NCBI GenBank assembly: GCA_964035545.1
Contig: OZ037765.1
Span: 12,954,698 to 13,014,697, forward strand
Reading direction: 5' to 3'
DNA length: 60,000 bases
DNA from: Bugula neritina
Lineage: Eukaryota > Bryozoa > Gymnolaemata > Cheilostomatida > Bugulidae
Position 1 is the first letter of the stretch. Each line of letters begins with the position of its first letter. Shown piece by piece: positions 34,238 through 47,369 of the stretch. The position numbers and the translations under genes were made by a program. The notes under the pieces are model-generated. The model saw nothing but the letters and a program-made list of their open reading frames with translations. It was not told where the DNA came from and made no database searches.

Positions 34238-35368
34238 TGGTAACACCTGCATTTTCTGTTTTTGATTAAACTGAATTGTGTACTTGTGTACTTTACAGCT
34301 ATCAAATTTTATGCATTTTCTAGAGTTCAGTTTATATGCAACAACTACTAAACTAGTAGTAGTATTATGTAATAGTAGCATGCAATTTGATTGTTACTTG
34401 CTGTTTTTATTTTGTAAGGTTCTGCCAAAAATAAATTCTCACCTATCTCCACTTTGTATTGTTTGGGTTGCGGGTCTGCAGAAAATAAATGACAGAACTG
34501 TAAAGACTGTTTAAGAACAGTGTTGAGCTAGTTACTCCACTCATTGGGTGATAGTATAGTTCTGTTAGCTGCAGAACTACTATTTTCCTTCTCGAGTTTA
34601 ATTTTTTATTTAATTTTAGTGTTGTTGCTATTTTTCCTAACAGATGACTTCTCATGCTACAAATGTTGAATTATCAGCAGCACTGCACCTGGTGATGGTC
34701 ATACCCAATATGGCTTGCACTTTGCACTAAAATATTTGTCATGAAAGTAATATTTTGATATATAAGGTTGTTGCAGCTTATATTTTAAACTTTAGTCATG
34801 TCATAAGTTATTTGAAATGTTCTTTCACGTCTCTGATACTCTTGTTGAAACTAATTGTCAATATTGAAATATGTTGTACAAAGTTTGTTTTGCAGTCTCA
34901 ATGTTATTGTGCACAAAGATGAAGCTATATGTAAAATAAACTAAGAAATATATTTTAATTGGTACAAATTTGTCTTTGCGCAGTTAAGCTGTGAGCAAAT
35001 TAATACATTGAAAATTAAATTGCAATCAAGTATAAAATGTTGACTGCTTCACAAGCTGCAACTTATATGCATATTGGAATGTAATTGGATCAACATATAA
35101 ATTCATTTGCTCTAAACTCTAAAAGTCTAACGTCTAAACTTTTGAAGCCCTTTTAATTCAATTTTATAATAAAAACTTGGATTATCTAATATTTTTTTAT
35201 TCTAATTATTTTATCAACATGAAAGTTTGATAAATATAACAGCTTGGCAAATACTTGTAATTCTAATTCTCGGTCGCAACTGTCTGGTTTGTGACAGGTT
35301 GGTTTGTTTGTTCAATAGACACTGCTAAGAATCTTAGATCAACTACTAGTGCTGTTTGTAGTAGCAGT
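34238..35368. other. Nuclear receptor 3' UTR and intergenic DNA
   Basis: A candidate poly(A) signal lies at about 34935 (AAAATAAACTAAG). Nothing else was recognised. Confidence 0.4.
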
Positions 35369-35416
35369 AGCTGTCACAAGTATATATATATATATATATA
35401 TATATACTTGTGACAG

Positions 35417-35467
<51 letters not shown>
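35369..35467. repeat. (TA)n microsatellite with perfect palindromic flank
   Basis: Positions 35369-35418 form a perfect 50-bp inverted repeat: agctgtcacaag, a (TA) core, then cttgtgacagct. About 24 further TA dinucleotides follow directly. It can extrude as a cruciform. Confidence 0.9.
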
Positions 35468-35468
<1 letters not shown>

Positions 35469-35623
35469 CATGATGTCAACAATGCAAAAGTTTTAGTGAT
35501 ACGTTGTGTCCTACGATTGGTTCAACAATCAAAATGACTAAAGTTCACTTTGTATCTGTCTCCTCTTGAAGCCAGCTGCTTATTCTACTATCTCAGATGT
35601 ACTTTTGAATACTTGTTGATAAC

Positions 35624-36531
35624 ATGCATTCTAGACAATTTTCGTTCTCTGGTAATACATCAATGACTAATGGTATGAATGAGATTGTCTCTCCAATCTA
35701 CACTCTTACTAAGTAAGTTTATTTGTAATTTGTTTTTTATAAGTGGAAAGTTTATAGCTTGAAAATAATATGTTGTTTTCCATGATTATGTAGTTGTTAG
35801 AGTAACATTTGTAGTATTCATTTAATTTTATAGAAGATAAACTTAAATCATGTAGAAATTCACCATAGACTGAAACTTTTCACCATGTTATCACAATTCA
35901 ATGTTCAAATGTTTTTAAAGTTACTAGTTGCTGCGTAGTGTTATACGTAACGGATAGCACAATGCGTTGCACATTGTAGTAGAAAACATTCAGCGGGAAT
36001 ACAATTCTAAAGAATACATGTTTTTTACCTCTATTGGTAATTATAATATAACTTTGTGATGCAGTTTATATAGATTATAAATAGTAAACATCACTTGTAT
36101 GTGTGGGTATGTTGCCAAGAGAAATTTTATAAACATGTGCATGCAAAAATCTACGAAGCACATTATTTTTTAGAAATCCAGATGAAGTTATAGAGATGAA
36201 AGTCTTCATCAAAAAAGTAAAGAGTGCTATCGGTAGAGATGGATTAGATGATGGAGTATGTGTGTTTGAGAAAGTGATAGACCATAGGATAACATTACAA
36301 GATATTGAAGAGGAAGATGATGATAAAGTTGTCTGCCCAATTAGTAACAAGAAGACGACTTTCAAATCTTCATTCTACAATGTACTTTGTAGCCTCAGAA
36401 GGAAAATTAGGAATAGTAGTGACAGTGACGCTAAAGCTATATCCTATAGACAAAACAAAGCAAGTAGAAAATGGCTAAAGGCTGTTAGATCTTGTTTTAC
36501 AGTAAAAAGTGATCAGTATTCTCTATATTGA
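35624..36531 (+). CDS. Unrecognised two-exon gene, 148 residues
   Basis: Exon 1 is 35624-35712 (MHSRQFSFSGN...YTLT) and exon 2 is 36174-36531. The intron is GTAAGT...TTTTTTAG and the phases join correctly (codon split 2+1). The product has a Ser/Asn-rich N-terminus, a central acidic run (EEEDDDK), and a basic C-terminal third (SLRRKIRN, NKASRKWLKAVR). There is no signal peptide or membrane segment, and no domain was recognised. Start choice: it is the first ATG in exon 1, with a stop shortly upstream in a nearby frame. A poly(A) signal AATAAA lies near 36778. It follows the nuclear receptor on the same strand. It may be a fast-evolving or lineage-restricted nuclear protein. This function is not supported beyond composition. 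Confidence 0.55.
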
Positions 36532-37782
36532 AACACTAGCTGCTCAATTATGTTCATCTGAATGTATATAGTATTTTAATAATGCTGTAATTACATATAT
36601 TATGTATACATGTATATATTTTTTGTTATCACACAATATGCATGTGTCACTGAGATATGCACTACAGCTAGTAGTAACTCAAATATTTATGTGTATCTTG
36701 AGCCTCCTAATCTTTTGGGCTGAGCCTCATTTCTCTCCTATATAATAGCATATGTATAGCAAAAACTGTTTCATTGAAATAAACCATTTTTAATTTACAA
36801 TATATATTAAATAACATACTAATTAAAATTTGCTATAATAAGATTCTTGAAGCAGTTGATATAGCAGCATTGATTGCATCGTGAATTTTTCCCAGTTGCA
36901 AATGAAACACTGGGGATTGGTATTGACATAATAAAGCACCATTTTATTGGTATGTGGTTCAAATATCAAGCATGCAATAGTATTATAATTTATATCAAAA
37001 GCACAACAGCCACATTACACATGGAACTAATTTACACAAAAATATCTGTTCACTTTATAAAGGATGCAAAAAACAAATAATTGTATTTCATCACTATAAT
37101 ATCTGATATAGCTGACTTCTACAGTATAACACTAGTATGCAGATTAATCACATAACAGTATTGTTTGAACTGCCCAAATGTAGGTTGTATGTTTATATGT
37201 GCTGGTAATTTGCTACTTTTATTTAACTCACAAGTTTCAAGTAATAGGGTGGTAAATTTTTAGCTTTACTGCCTAAAGAGGGCAACTTCAAATGCCTGAG
37301 TATACTTCTGCTTAATCAAGTGAGATACCATGCAAAAACTACAAGTCAATAACTAATACTCATTCTGTAATTGCGAATGTTCAAACGTGCAGATCTTTTT
37401 GTTTTACAACCAGAGGGTAAAAAAGGAGAATAGGATTTAAGTTCAAAAGATTTCAGCAATTGTAGCCTGTAATATGCTCATACAGATACAACGTGCATTT
37501 TGCTTTTATTTCAAGCTTTTAAAACTCGCTTCAAGCTCTTCTTTTACTCATGCACAGGTTTGCTACAAACTAGAAAGTTCTGTGGGTGAATTTAATCACT
37601 GCTACATGGTTGTTATTGGTCAGGTCTGTAATTGTATGAGAATACAGCATCTGCTGATAGGAAGATTTTTCTGTTTCTGAATAATGTGATTATTATATTA
37701 TTATTATTCTAAATAGGTATAAGTTTCACATATATTATATCAAATGAGAACATTTATTTGCCGTCCTTGCAACTATAATTTT
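36532..37782. other. Intergenic DNA
   Basis: No convincing exon was found. A plus ORF at 37474-37680 lacks splice and domain support. Confidence 0.3.
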
Positions 37783-37853
37783 TTATATCACTTCAACTTT
37801 TCCTTTAAAGTGTAACCATGCAGCAATTTCTTCCTCCCATACTTCTCTCCGGT
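37783..37853 (-). CDS. Candidate terminal exon on the minus strand, unrecognised
   Basis: After an acceptor TGCTTACAG, one frame reads RREVWEEEIAAWLHFKGKVE and a short tail, then stops at 37783-37785. The charged, amphipathic composition and clean acceptor resemble a real last exon. No upstream partner exon was identified between here and MIER1, so this is tentative. Confidence 0.25.
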
Positions 37854-38404
37854 CTGTAAGCATAGCAAATAATTAAAATTAGTTTACCATTTAGTTTTAA
37901 ATCAAAATATTATTTTTTGCTAAAATTATTTTACATGCTTCAGTTTACTAATGCAATAGTTTTAAAAAATAGAACTTCATTGCAAGTATAAATTATTTGC
38001 TTATATTATCAACAATATTTTACTTACGCATTTGATATTTTATCCTAAATTTGCACTCTTGTACTTATATAGTTAGGGGAATAAATTCTTGATACATCTA
38101 TTGCAATTATAATAATATATCTAGTGGCTATATTGGTTTATTGTTATATTAGCTTACAAGGCTACACCCTGGAAAGTTTATGCAAGCAAGACAATGTTAT
38201 AGTTTTATTCAGAGTATGTTGGTTTATCCATTTATGCTCCTGGAATAAAGGTACATGGAACAAAACAATATAGCCTACAAAGTGGCCCTGTTTGAATCAG
38301 AGTCTATAAATAGCATCAATACCCTTGCAGCATCTAAACACTCCTATTTGAAACAAATCAGCAGCAACTGTATAGAATACATGAAACTGTTCTGAAAAAT
38401 TGAA

Positions 38405-38484
38405 AGCACCATGAATCATAAAACAGCACCATGAATCATAAAACAGCACCATGAATAATAAGACAGTACCATGAATCATAAAAC
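38405..38484. repeat. Minisatellite, 20 bp x 4
   Basis: Four adjacent 20-mers of agcaccatgaatcataaaac are present, the third and fourth with 2-3 changes. They are head to tail without spacers. Confidence 0.9.
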
Positions 38485-38506
38485 AGTGAAGATATGACAT
38501 GCAAAA

Positions 38507-38690
38507 CTTACAGTAGAGTAACTAACAGTAAAGCAACTTATAGTAGAGTAACTTACAGTAGAGTAACCTACAGTAGAGTAACTTACAATATAGGAACTTA
38601 CAGTAGAGTAACTTACAGTGAAGTGCATGACTTATACAATAGAGTAACTTGCAGGGTAGTAACTTGCAGTGTAGTATCTTACAGTAGAGT
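38507..38690. repeat. Minisatellite, about 15-bp unit, roughly 12 degenerate copies
   Basis: The unit is acttacagtagagta, repeated head to tail with substitutions that increase to the right. In one plus frame it translates to repeats of TYSRV, but this is a product of the repeat and not a gene. Confidence 0.85.
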
Positions 38691-39913
38691 GTTGCTTCTA
38701 AATTTCCAACAGACTGCTTTGAAATCTTATTTAGATCACCTTTTAGCCTTGAGTTCTTTCTTTAGTAAGTGATGATCTGTGTTTTCAGCGCGCTTGCACA
38801 GAGCTTTGAACACCATGACTCTTCAACTTTTCTTCCAGTTTCAAGGTGACATCTTTTGGCGATAACATCACCTATCCTTAATATAAATGTATTTTCGTTA
38901 AGAAAAAGTGGTTTATAACCCTTTAAATAAAATAAAATAAAAGCCAACAAGATTAGAAAAGTTTTCAACATTCATTTGTTAACTAAACCATGTATTTTTC
39001 AGAAAATATTAGCATAGACCATGTGAATTTTAGAGTAGTATTATGTAATGCATAGTACGTGAACCTATAATATTTTTAGGTAGAATTGAAAATGAAACAA
39101 TTCATCCAGATCTAGTATTTGCATACATGAATATTAATGAGTTTGCTTCATTGATTGTTGAAGATGATTTTGGGTGAACAGATAACAAACAACAAAGATA
39201 GTAGTTTATAGATATTATTTAGTTGATGATAACATTGTAAGCAGCCAAAATGTTAAAGCTCAACGTCTCTGTTACAGTTTTTTGTCTAAAAATGCTTGCA
39301 TAGTCCCATCAGACAATTTAATAAAACTATTATTAAATCTGCTGTTCGATTACCATTTATATGACATTCAGAGTTACCATATCAACTTAATGTTTTCCTA
39401 TATGTTATATCGTTTCAGATTGAATAACACTTTGTATTGGGCAAACATAATTTTCAGTTACAGTGCACACCATCGATGCACAACACGTCCAAAAATGATG
39501 AAGAACGTTTCATCTTACAAGTCTCTACTGCAGTAACAGCATAACATAGATAATAGCTCCAGTTACATACATACAGCTTTACTAGGTATTTATTATACTG
39601 TATAAAAAACTGTGGTTGTAAAACCAATGAATGTTGACACACTCTACAGTCTACAGTAACTTTTTAATGAGTGAAAATTAAGCTAGTGGCTATACACAAC
39701 AATAGTTTTAGTGTCCCATTTGTAATAAAACCATGCTGGTCATATTAATGGCCCTCTGCACTATCGTAACCATAAGAATATCTATACATTACTCAACTAA
39801 TCAGATGCAAATATCAACATGGTCATGTGAAATTTAAGTAATCGGAGTCATATTGTAGTTAATTATTTCTATTCCGACAACACTCGTAGATACTATCATC
39901 TGTAGTAGTGTCT
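38691..39913. other. Intergenic DNA
   Basis: Two exon-like stretches were noted without support: the minus frame 38762-38971 and the plus frame ending at 39176 after a TTTTTAG acceptor near 39077. Neither has a recognised domain. Confidence 0.25.
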
Positions 39914-40202
39914 GGTAAAAATAGCACAGGTAAAAATAACACAGGTAATAATGGCACTGGTAATAATGGCACAAGGGGCAAAGTAGATAAAAAGGGCACA
40001 TTTTCAACATTACGGCTTGGGGTTGGGGGTTTGCATGGGTGTTTAGAATGGGGGTTTAGGTTTTATAGAAATGAGGGTTTGAGTTTGGGATTGGGGTTTA
40101 AGGGTTGAAGGTTTGAATTTGAGGTTTGAGAAAAATTAACATCAGTGTACCATTTTTTCCTACTTTTCCATTTGTGCCCTAATTACCGGTGCCATTTTAA
40201 CC
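39914..40202. mobile_element. MITE-like element with GGTAAAAATGGCACAG-type inverted ends and G-rich core
   Basis: The left end has direct copies of ggtaaaaatagcacagg and ggtaataatggcactgg. The right end has the inverted forms (tgtgccctaattaccggtgccattttaacc). The core (about 40015-40135) is G-rich with degenerate gggttt and ggggttt runs. A 9-base direct repeat, catctgtag, flanks it at 39897-39905 and 40210-40218, which would be the target duplication. A second, reverse-oriented copy lies at 59787-60000. Confidence 0.65.
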
Positions 40203-41469
40203 TAAAATCCATCTGTAGCTGTCATGAATAGGTTTGGGCATGCCTGGGTTACCTCTGCGTTGATAAATGGGAAGGAGCTATAGTTAAGATAGCTATTACT
40301 TTTAGGTACTACTAGCTATCATTCTTAAAGTATCACCCCACACCTATTAGTCCAGCTAATCAGTTACAGATTCAGAAGAGATTACAATAGTATTTATAAA
40401 TAAGATAGACAATAAAGATAGTGCTGTGTTGTATGAATTACAAAGGTATGTTTACTTGTTTGTACTATTGAACATTATTTTGCGTAGTTACATGTCATGT
40501 TATTAAAGTTTCTGATATTGTTAAAAGTTATATTTTTCTGTTGAGCAAATGATTATTATTAAAGGATGCTGTTATGCTATATTATGCTGTTGAAACAAGC
40601 TTATTGTGTAATTTTAGATTTCATGCTACGTTATTAGATTCAATAAAGAAAACTATTAAATTTTAATTGGTGAATCTCACAAACCTTCTACATGTATATA
40701 TAAAGAGGGCTCTAAAGTTAGAACCAGAAAATTATAAGCCAATAAGAAGGCAATCTGTATAAACTGCTATCTAGCAATTAGCATTGATTTGCTAAGCATA
40801 TGTTCAAACTTTGTGCTTCACCATTTTTTTTGGGTGCCAGGAAACTGCAACCCATTCATTGCAAAGTTGATAAAAAAACTATAAAGCATGTTATGCAGCA
40901 ACAGCTGGAGTTAAGGTAAAACTGTAGGCCCCTACCCTAGAGTATTTTTGCAAACCTGATTTAGAAACTTTGACAAATGAACTCAATACTCATAAATGAT
41001 GAAAATGAAATAATACTTGTAACAAAAGTTGCACAACTACTTTTTAGAAGCGTTCATTTTGCACCTGAGCTTACAGAATTTTATGTAAATCACAATGGTA
41101 AGATATTAGAGTCGGAACACACCCCTGATTGGCTGAATTTTGCATGCTCTATTGGGCAGCCTTTTCATTGGTGTTTCTTATTATTGTTCAAGTGCTTTCT
41201 CAGTGAAATAAGGGTAATTTCTTCAACAAACTAGCTCAAGCACCTACGGTATTTTATATTTAAGCAATGTTAGCATTATTTATGTGATAATTATTTTTTG
41301 TAGTCAACTATAATATGGCAATATTCTGATAGAATAATATATTATTATGAAACAAGCAAATTCGTCACTCGGCGTCGAGTGCATACATTTCCTGAGAGGA
41401 TAACTCGCGCTAAAAAAGCAACAAATCATCTCGTATAGCCTCGATTTGGGGCACTTCAGGCAATCGAAA
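40203..41469. other. Intergenic DNA and MIER1 upstream region
   Basis: No gene was supported. The last 150 bases before the MIER1 start are less AT-biased (CGGCGTCGAGTG, ACTCGCGC) and probably hold its promoter and 5' UTR. No TATA box was recognised. Confidence 0.35.
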
Positions 41470-44400
41470 ATGGCGGAGGTTAGTGATCCTTAAAATATTA
41501 TAAAAATTATTATTCGTTTAGGCGTTTAATTTTAGTCATTTTCATTCTACTTGGTAATGTCAATGAGATTTAAACTAAATTTTAACAATAAGTTGTAATA
41601 ATTTAATTTTTTGGTACGTTTGTGAAAGTAAAACCTTTGATGATCAATTTGATCGGATCGGGATTCAGATTGCCATTCAAATCAATTTCATCATCATCAT
41701 GATCATTGGTTGTCATTGTGATCGACTTTGAGTTTGAGTAATTTGGATGCGATATCATATTCATATTTCAATTGAATTTGATATTCAACTATGGATTAAA
41801 ATTACTTTAGACTCAGTCGTTACACTTAGTCCTACAGTTGTGAGTTACACTTAAAGTTAATACTTATGACTATGTCTTATTGATATTCGGACTCATTATC
41901 ATTATGATTATCATCATGATAAGTCCTAAGAATACATTTAGTTTTACATTTACTGATTACCCATACTCATAATCATTAGGTTTTAGACATTAGACGAGTT
42001 ACTATTACTATAAGTTGAAGTATAACTTTGAGTGTTACAGTTACTGTTACTCTACTGTAAGTGTATCAGTATGAGTATGAGTACCAGTATCAATATTACT
42101 ACTAGTATTACGGTTTAGGCATTTAGACCTTAGTATTTTTATTCTACTTGATAATATCAATGCTATTTAGACTAAATTTTAATAATAAGTTATAATAATT
42201 TAATTTTTTGTAAAAAAAATTATTTAATAAGACTCCGTGTGAATACAGAATAGGACTTCAAGCTTACATTTATGACTTTATTATACCTAAAGTCATCAGG
42301 ATTATCATTATGATTATGTCACATGCACATTGGCATTGATTTTGACTCAATTATGGACTCAACGTGATTAAGTTTGGCATTGTTATCGATGGTTATATTG
42401 AAAATTAGCGATATTATTGATCTAGTAATATTAAATATAATGATGTTAATGAATATAATAGATACCGTTGATTGTACTGTAAGACAAATAACTCAAGACA
42501 ATAAAACACTATGTTCTACCAAGTATAATAATTATCAACATCAATAAGCATAAAGACTTTAATTAAGCAATAAATAAATAATAACTAAATGTAATCTATC
42601 ATACGGCTTAGTAGCTATACAACATTGTTTTAGAAATCAACACCAGATCTGTATAAAAAAATTTCCTTGATAAAAATCTTTCCTGTAAAACTATGGAAAA
42701 CATGAAGCATCAGACATGTTTTGCACAAACCGTTGTAGTTTAAGCAAATATTTAATTATATGCTTATTAAAATGATAACAATACTCTAGCATATATATAA
42801 ATGAGTTACGTTTGAATCAAAAGATATTAAAACTCGTTGCCTAGTAAGTTTTTATTCAGAGCTAGGCAAAAATTGCTTTTGAGTATGCTTAAAAATTTTC
42901 TAACAACATTGATAATTGCAATAGTATTAACATATAGGCATTTGATTTAATTAATAAATTAGATTGAAATCTTGGATGAATTTTATCAGGGTTTTTGGAA
43001 ATCAAGCAATCATAATAAAGATTTTTCCTATAAGTTTGTTGCATAATTCTTTGTCTAGTTTGGGTAAAACTGCAACGATAAAATTGCTTGTAGTAACCCC
43101 AATGTTTTAATTATGTGTATAAATTAAATGTTTTATTTTTATAGACTGGTGCTGGTGACTCATCTGGTCATGGTAAGTTTATAAACACCCTCTCTTTGTC
43201 ACAGGTTGCATGTTTCTTATGACAAAAATTTTTACCAATATCATTTTCAAGGGAATGTTTAGTGTCTGCTGTCTTTTCTAGAGAATGACAGGGATTTTGA
43301 GCCATCTGCTGAGATGCTGGTACATGACTATGATGATGAGCAAACCCTGGAGGAAGAGGAAAATTATAGCAGTGAATCTGGAGACAATGAAGAAATAGAT
43401 GATTTGCAGAAGGTCAGCTTTGAATTAAAAACTTATCACTTATTAGTGTTGGAATATTTTGCCTCTACAGCTTCATAGACATTATCTTCTTGTCAATAGG
43501 AGAGTGATATGCCATTAAGTGAAGTCATGGCTATGTATGGGTACAAGACTGAACTTCCTTCAAACTTGCAAAACCAAGAATCTTATGGCTCAAGCAGCGA
43601 AGAAGATATTTTAAATAGTAGAGATCTCACATTAGATAAAGAGGAGGTAAAAATGTTTCGCTTGTTCAGATGTAATTGGTTTCTCAGTTTGCAATGCGAA
43701 GCCAGTTGCGCAACATGTTTGAGCTGATGATTAATATGTGATTGAACAGTGAGCACTCGCAGTCTGTCGGAGAAAAAGCTACACAAGTGTATCTATTTGA
43801 CTCTTGCATTACCAATGATGATTGTTTATGGGTGTAGACACAAGACCTGTTTTCAATGCAACCAAATATTTTGTATCCTTACAGATAGCTCGAGATATTC
43901 TCAAGTATGATGACGGCAGTGACCAATCTAGCATTAACGAACTACTAGAGAACGCCAGTTCTGGGCGGGATAGTAATCTTTTAAACGGTAAATTGATGTT
44001 TTATGTAAAGGTTTTTTGATGCAGAATTTTTTATAATACTCTAAATGCCAGCTTTACAGACTTGGAAAAAAAAGAGTTTTGCCATTAAAAATGCAGCATA
44101 AATAGCAGCTAGTTTATCAATAATCGTGTTAATTATTTCAGGTGAGAAATTTTTAGTATTTCATTGAGGTTGATGTAGGTATTATTAAGTTTCATTGCAA
44201 ATCAGTGGGGAATGCTTTGGTGACTGCTTCTGTTTGCAGGCGCCTCATGAGATACATTCAACCCTCATTTAAATAGTATTTGTAGCTTTTAATTTATTAT
44301 CAACCAAGATGTTAAATTCCCAACTAATGATAGCAAATTCCACTAAGCTTAAGTAACATAATGACTTTGAAATAATATAACTAATACATCAGATTATGCT

Positions 44401-47369
44401 TTAGATAAAATAGTTGTGTTGTTCTATTTTACCTATGCTCTTTTTAAGGGGCATTGAAATATGTGTTCAAGAACATTTATAATATGACTATTTTTGAAAT
44501 GGCTCTGCATTTTAGGGTCGTATGCAAAAGAAGATGCCTTTGAAGATGACGAAGATGCAGATTACTTCCCCATGTATGACGAGGAATTGTGGAAAAAAGT
44601 GTGTAATATAAAGTGAACTTGTTTTTATTTATTTTATGGAAGCTTGATAGTCAAGTCGGCCTTTTTTCAAGTACCTTACGCAGCAATTTCCACATCGCAA
44701 TAGTGTACAAGTCAGTTCTTGAAGTAAAGTAAGCCAGCAATTGCCCAATGAAAGCTCATTGCATTGTTAATTTAGTTGGTCGTTTTTCTGTAATTGAAGG
44801 CTATACAGATTGGCGATGAATTTCAAGCAGATATTCCTGAACTAAATACAAACACATATAACAATGTACCGGAACCCACAGGTTTGTGTTTGCTATCTAT
44901 GTAATACCCATTGATGTTTTTAAAGTTGTGAATAATTTGGAATATATACAATATTGATAAACATTGGAATGCATTTTCTATTGCTCTAGTAGCAACTGTA
45001 AGCAAATATGTATTATTGTTCTCTCTGTGTAGGTGTGGTTGAGGAGAGGTTGTTATGGAATCCCAAGAAAATTGATGAAAATGAAGGTAATCATCTGATA
45101 GTGAGAACACAAATCTCAGAAATTAGCTTGTTTTACTCTTATGTTCTCACATTAAGTATATTTGTTTTAATTTGCACTTCGCCATAACAATTTTATATTT
45201 TGATTTGCGAATTTCAAAACGCAAATTGATTAATTTTTTCAAAGGTGAATATTAAAACCAACCCTGAAATATGAATGACTGTTTCCCGTATATGTCTGCT
45301 ACTTTTAGTTGTGCTAAATACACTACAATCATTGGTTGGCATAAACTGAAATTATTATGTTTAGCCAAGTAATATGTTTTAGAATAATGCCAAGTCAAAA
45401 GTTAATTTCTGAACATAGCTTTTCACCAACTCTAAACTGCTATTTGTAGTCAGAAGATATCTCAAAGAGGTGAATGCCAAGTCGCCCATTCTACACAGAC
45501 AACCGCTAAAGGCTCAGCCCAGTGCTTTGCCAGGTGCTTCAGAAACACAAGTTGCTTCTGCAGAAGAACTTCAAGAGGAAAATGTAGCAGACAATGTCTC
45601 TCTAGACATTGTAATACCAGATGGTGTTTTACCTGACGGGGCACAGGTGAGAGATGACGAGCAAGCTCTTTACGTCCTTCTGCAGAGTGACTACAATGTG
45701 GAAGAGGCGATTCGCAGAAAGCAACTGCAGACAACTCCTCCTATAGGTACTCATTCATTCATCATAACATTATGTAATAATAGAATGTGTGAGTGGGTCT
45801 GTTTTTGTGCCTTCTGTTAAAATGAGATAAGATTTTATTCAAATTTGCAGCAAAATAGCCCTGAAATGTTGATAACAGTAATTACCTAAAATGTTTAAAA
45901 AATGAAATAATGCTATTAAATATCACTTTTTTTCATTATTGGTTACCAGAATTCATCACTTTTGCTGGCTCTCAATTAATTTGACAGCACAAAAAGTTGG
46001 TGGAACAAATAAGATTTCTGTTATGCCAATGCTACCATCTTCTTCATTCCAAAGGTTAGATTCACCGTGGTATGTAATTGCATTTGTAGATCCATTCAGC
46101 CTATGGTCAGAAGATGAGTGTCAGAACTTTGAGAGCGGTCTTCGGGTTTATGGGAAGAATTTCTTTGCGATTCACCATAATAAAGTGAGCTGGTTTTTGA
46201 GATGTTTTAAACATTGGCATTTTTGTATCACGTGCATGTAAAGACACTAATGGTTGACAAAAAGAGCCTTTTACCACTTAGTAATGGTTTAAGTCACTAG
46301 AGCTTGAAATTCACTAAATCTACCTAACATTTGCACACACAAAATAAATATTAAAATAAAAATATTTCGTGGTACTTTTCAATTGCATTTTCTTCCTTTT
46401 TGGTAGAATATATTTTGCAGTATATAAATCATTGTGTTGATAAGAATCGGAAATTTAAGAATTCTAGTGATAGAAGGATATTCCACTCAATTGGTATCTT
46501 TGACTTGTATTTCAAGTCATTGATATGAAGTCGGAGTCAATTGTTTCAATTTGTTGTTGAGACAACTTTACATGCTCTCTCCAAAACAAAAATTTGTGTC
46601 TAAGTCCCAAATTGTCTGCATTTTGTATTAAATGGTTATTTTCATTCAGTTGCTTCAACTGAGCTATCACTAATACATGTTTTAGGTAAAATCCAGGTCA
46701 GTCGGTGAATTAGTACAGTTTTATTATTTTTGGAAAAAAACTGAGCGAAGAGATGCTTTCTGCAGTCGTGGCAGAATTGAAAAGAAAAAGCCAGCCGTCA
46801 CACCTGGAATTACGTGAGTCATTAGGGTATTAAGTATATTGGTTGACAGGTTTTTTGTTTCATCCTCTTTTTCTGTATAAGTTTATTCAAAATCCATTTC
46901 TCACTGTATTAGTGAAACATGAGCAATAGTTATATCACACTGGTGTAATCACTCTTTTAGAGATTACATGGACAGGTTCATCGACAGGGCAGACTCTGAC
47001 GATTCACTCGTATCACTCCCTTCAAATTGTGCTTGTAATGGCGAGGAGCTGCAAGAAGCGGTGCTTGTTGACAACACCGCTATGCCAGCCGCTGCAACTA
47101 GCGCGGAATCATCACAGAATGCCACATCCATCTCATTTACTGTTAATGCCAAGCCAACCAATGTCGTTAATCCTATGGCTCACACTTTCCACGCAGACCA
47201 ATCTGCAGTAACATCTGAGGCTGCAGAAGAAGCAAGAGACTTAGTGGCCGTCAAGCGAACCTCAAGTCATGACATTTCAAGTATGGCAGCAGAAGATGTT
47301 GTCCCTAAGCGTATGAAGGCTGACCGAGTACCCTATACACCCCCTGTGTCAACTGAAGTAGGCAATTAA
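41470..47369 (+). CDS. MIER1: MIER1-type corepressor (ELM2-SANT), 12 exons
   Basis: Exons are 41470-41478, 43145-43172, 43282-43412, 43500-43646, 43885-43987, 44516-44598, 44800-44881, 45033-45086, 45450-45746, 45988-46184, 46686-46813 and 46961-47369. Phases all join, giving 555 residues. The acidic N-terminus has the family blocks FEPSAEMLVHDYDDEQTLEEEE and a MAMYGY segment. ELM2 is at about 168-310 (IGDEFQADIPEL; DDEQALYVLLQSDYNVEEAI), the HDAC1/2-binding part. SANT is at about 349-395 (LWSEDECQNFESGL; SRSVGELVQFYYFWKK). A conserved PGITDYMDRF follows, then a low-complexity tail with basic KRMK. MIER1 is a nuclear scaffold that recruits histone deacetylases. Exon 1 codes only MAE before a 1.7-kb intron. 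Its 3' end faces TIMM23, 516 bp away. Confidence 0.93.

Noticed and set aside
38405-38690. CRISPR-like array
   Set aside because: Repeats are contiguous without unique spacers and the genome is eukaryotic.
38494-38772. Open frame with repeated TYSRV motif
   Set aside because: It is a direct translation of a 15-bp minisatellite. The period is a multiple of three, so it stays open by chance.
39056-39176. Short plus exon-like stretch after a TTTTTAG acceptor
   Set aside because: Thirty-odd codons with no partner exon or recognised family. Not enough to call a gene.
40977-41234. 85-codon plus open frame near the MIER1 promoter
   Set aside because: No domain, poor codon character and no acceptor or donor fitting MIER1.
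45462-45734. 90-codon minus-strand open frame
   Set aside because: It is the antisense of MIER1 exon 45450-45746 and has no domain or splice support.
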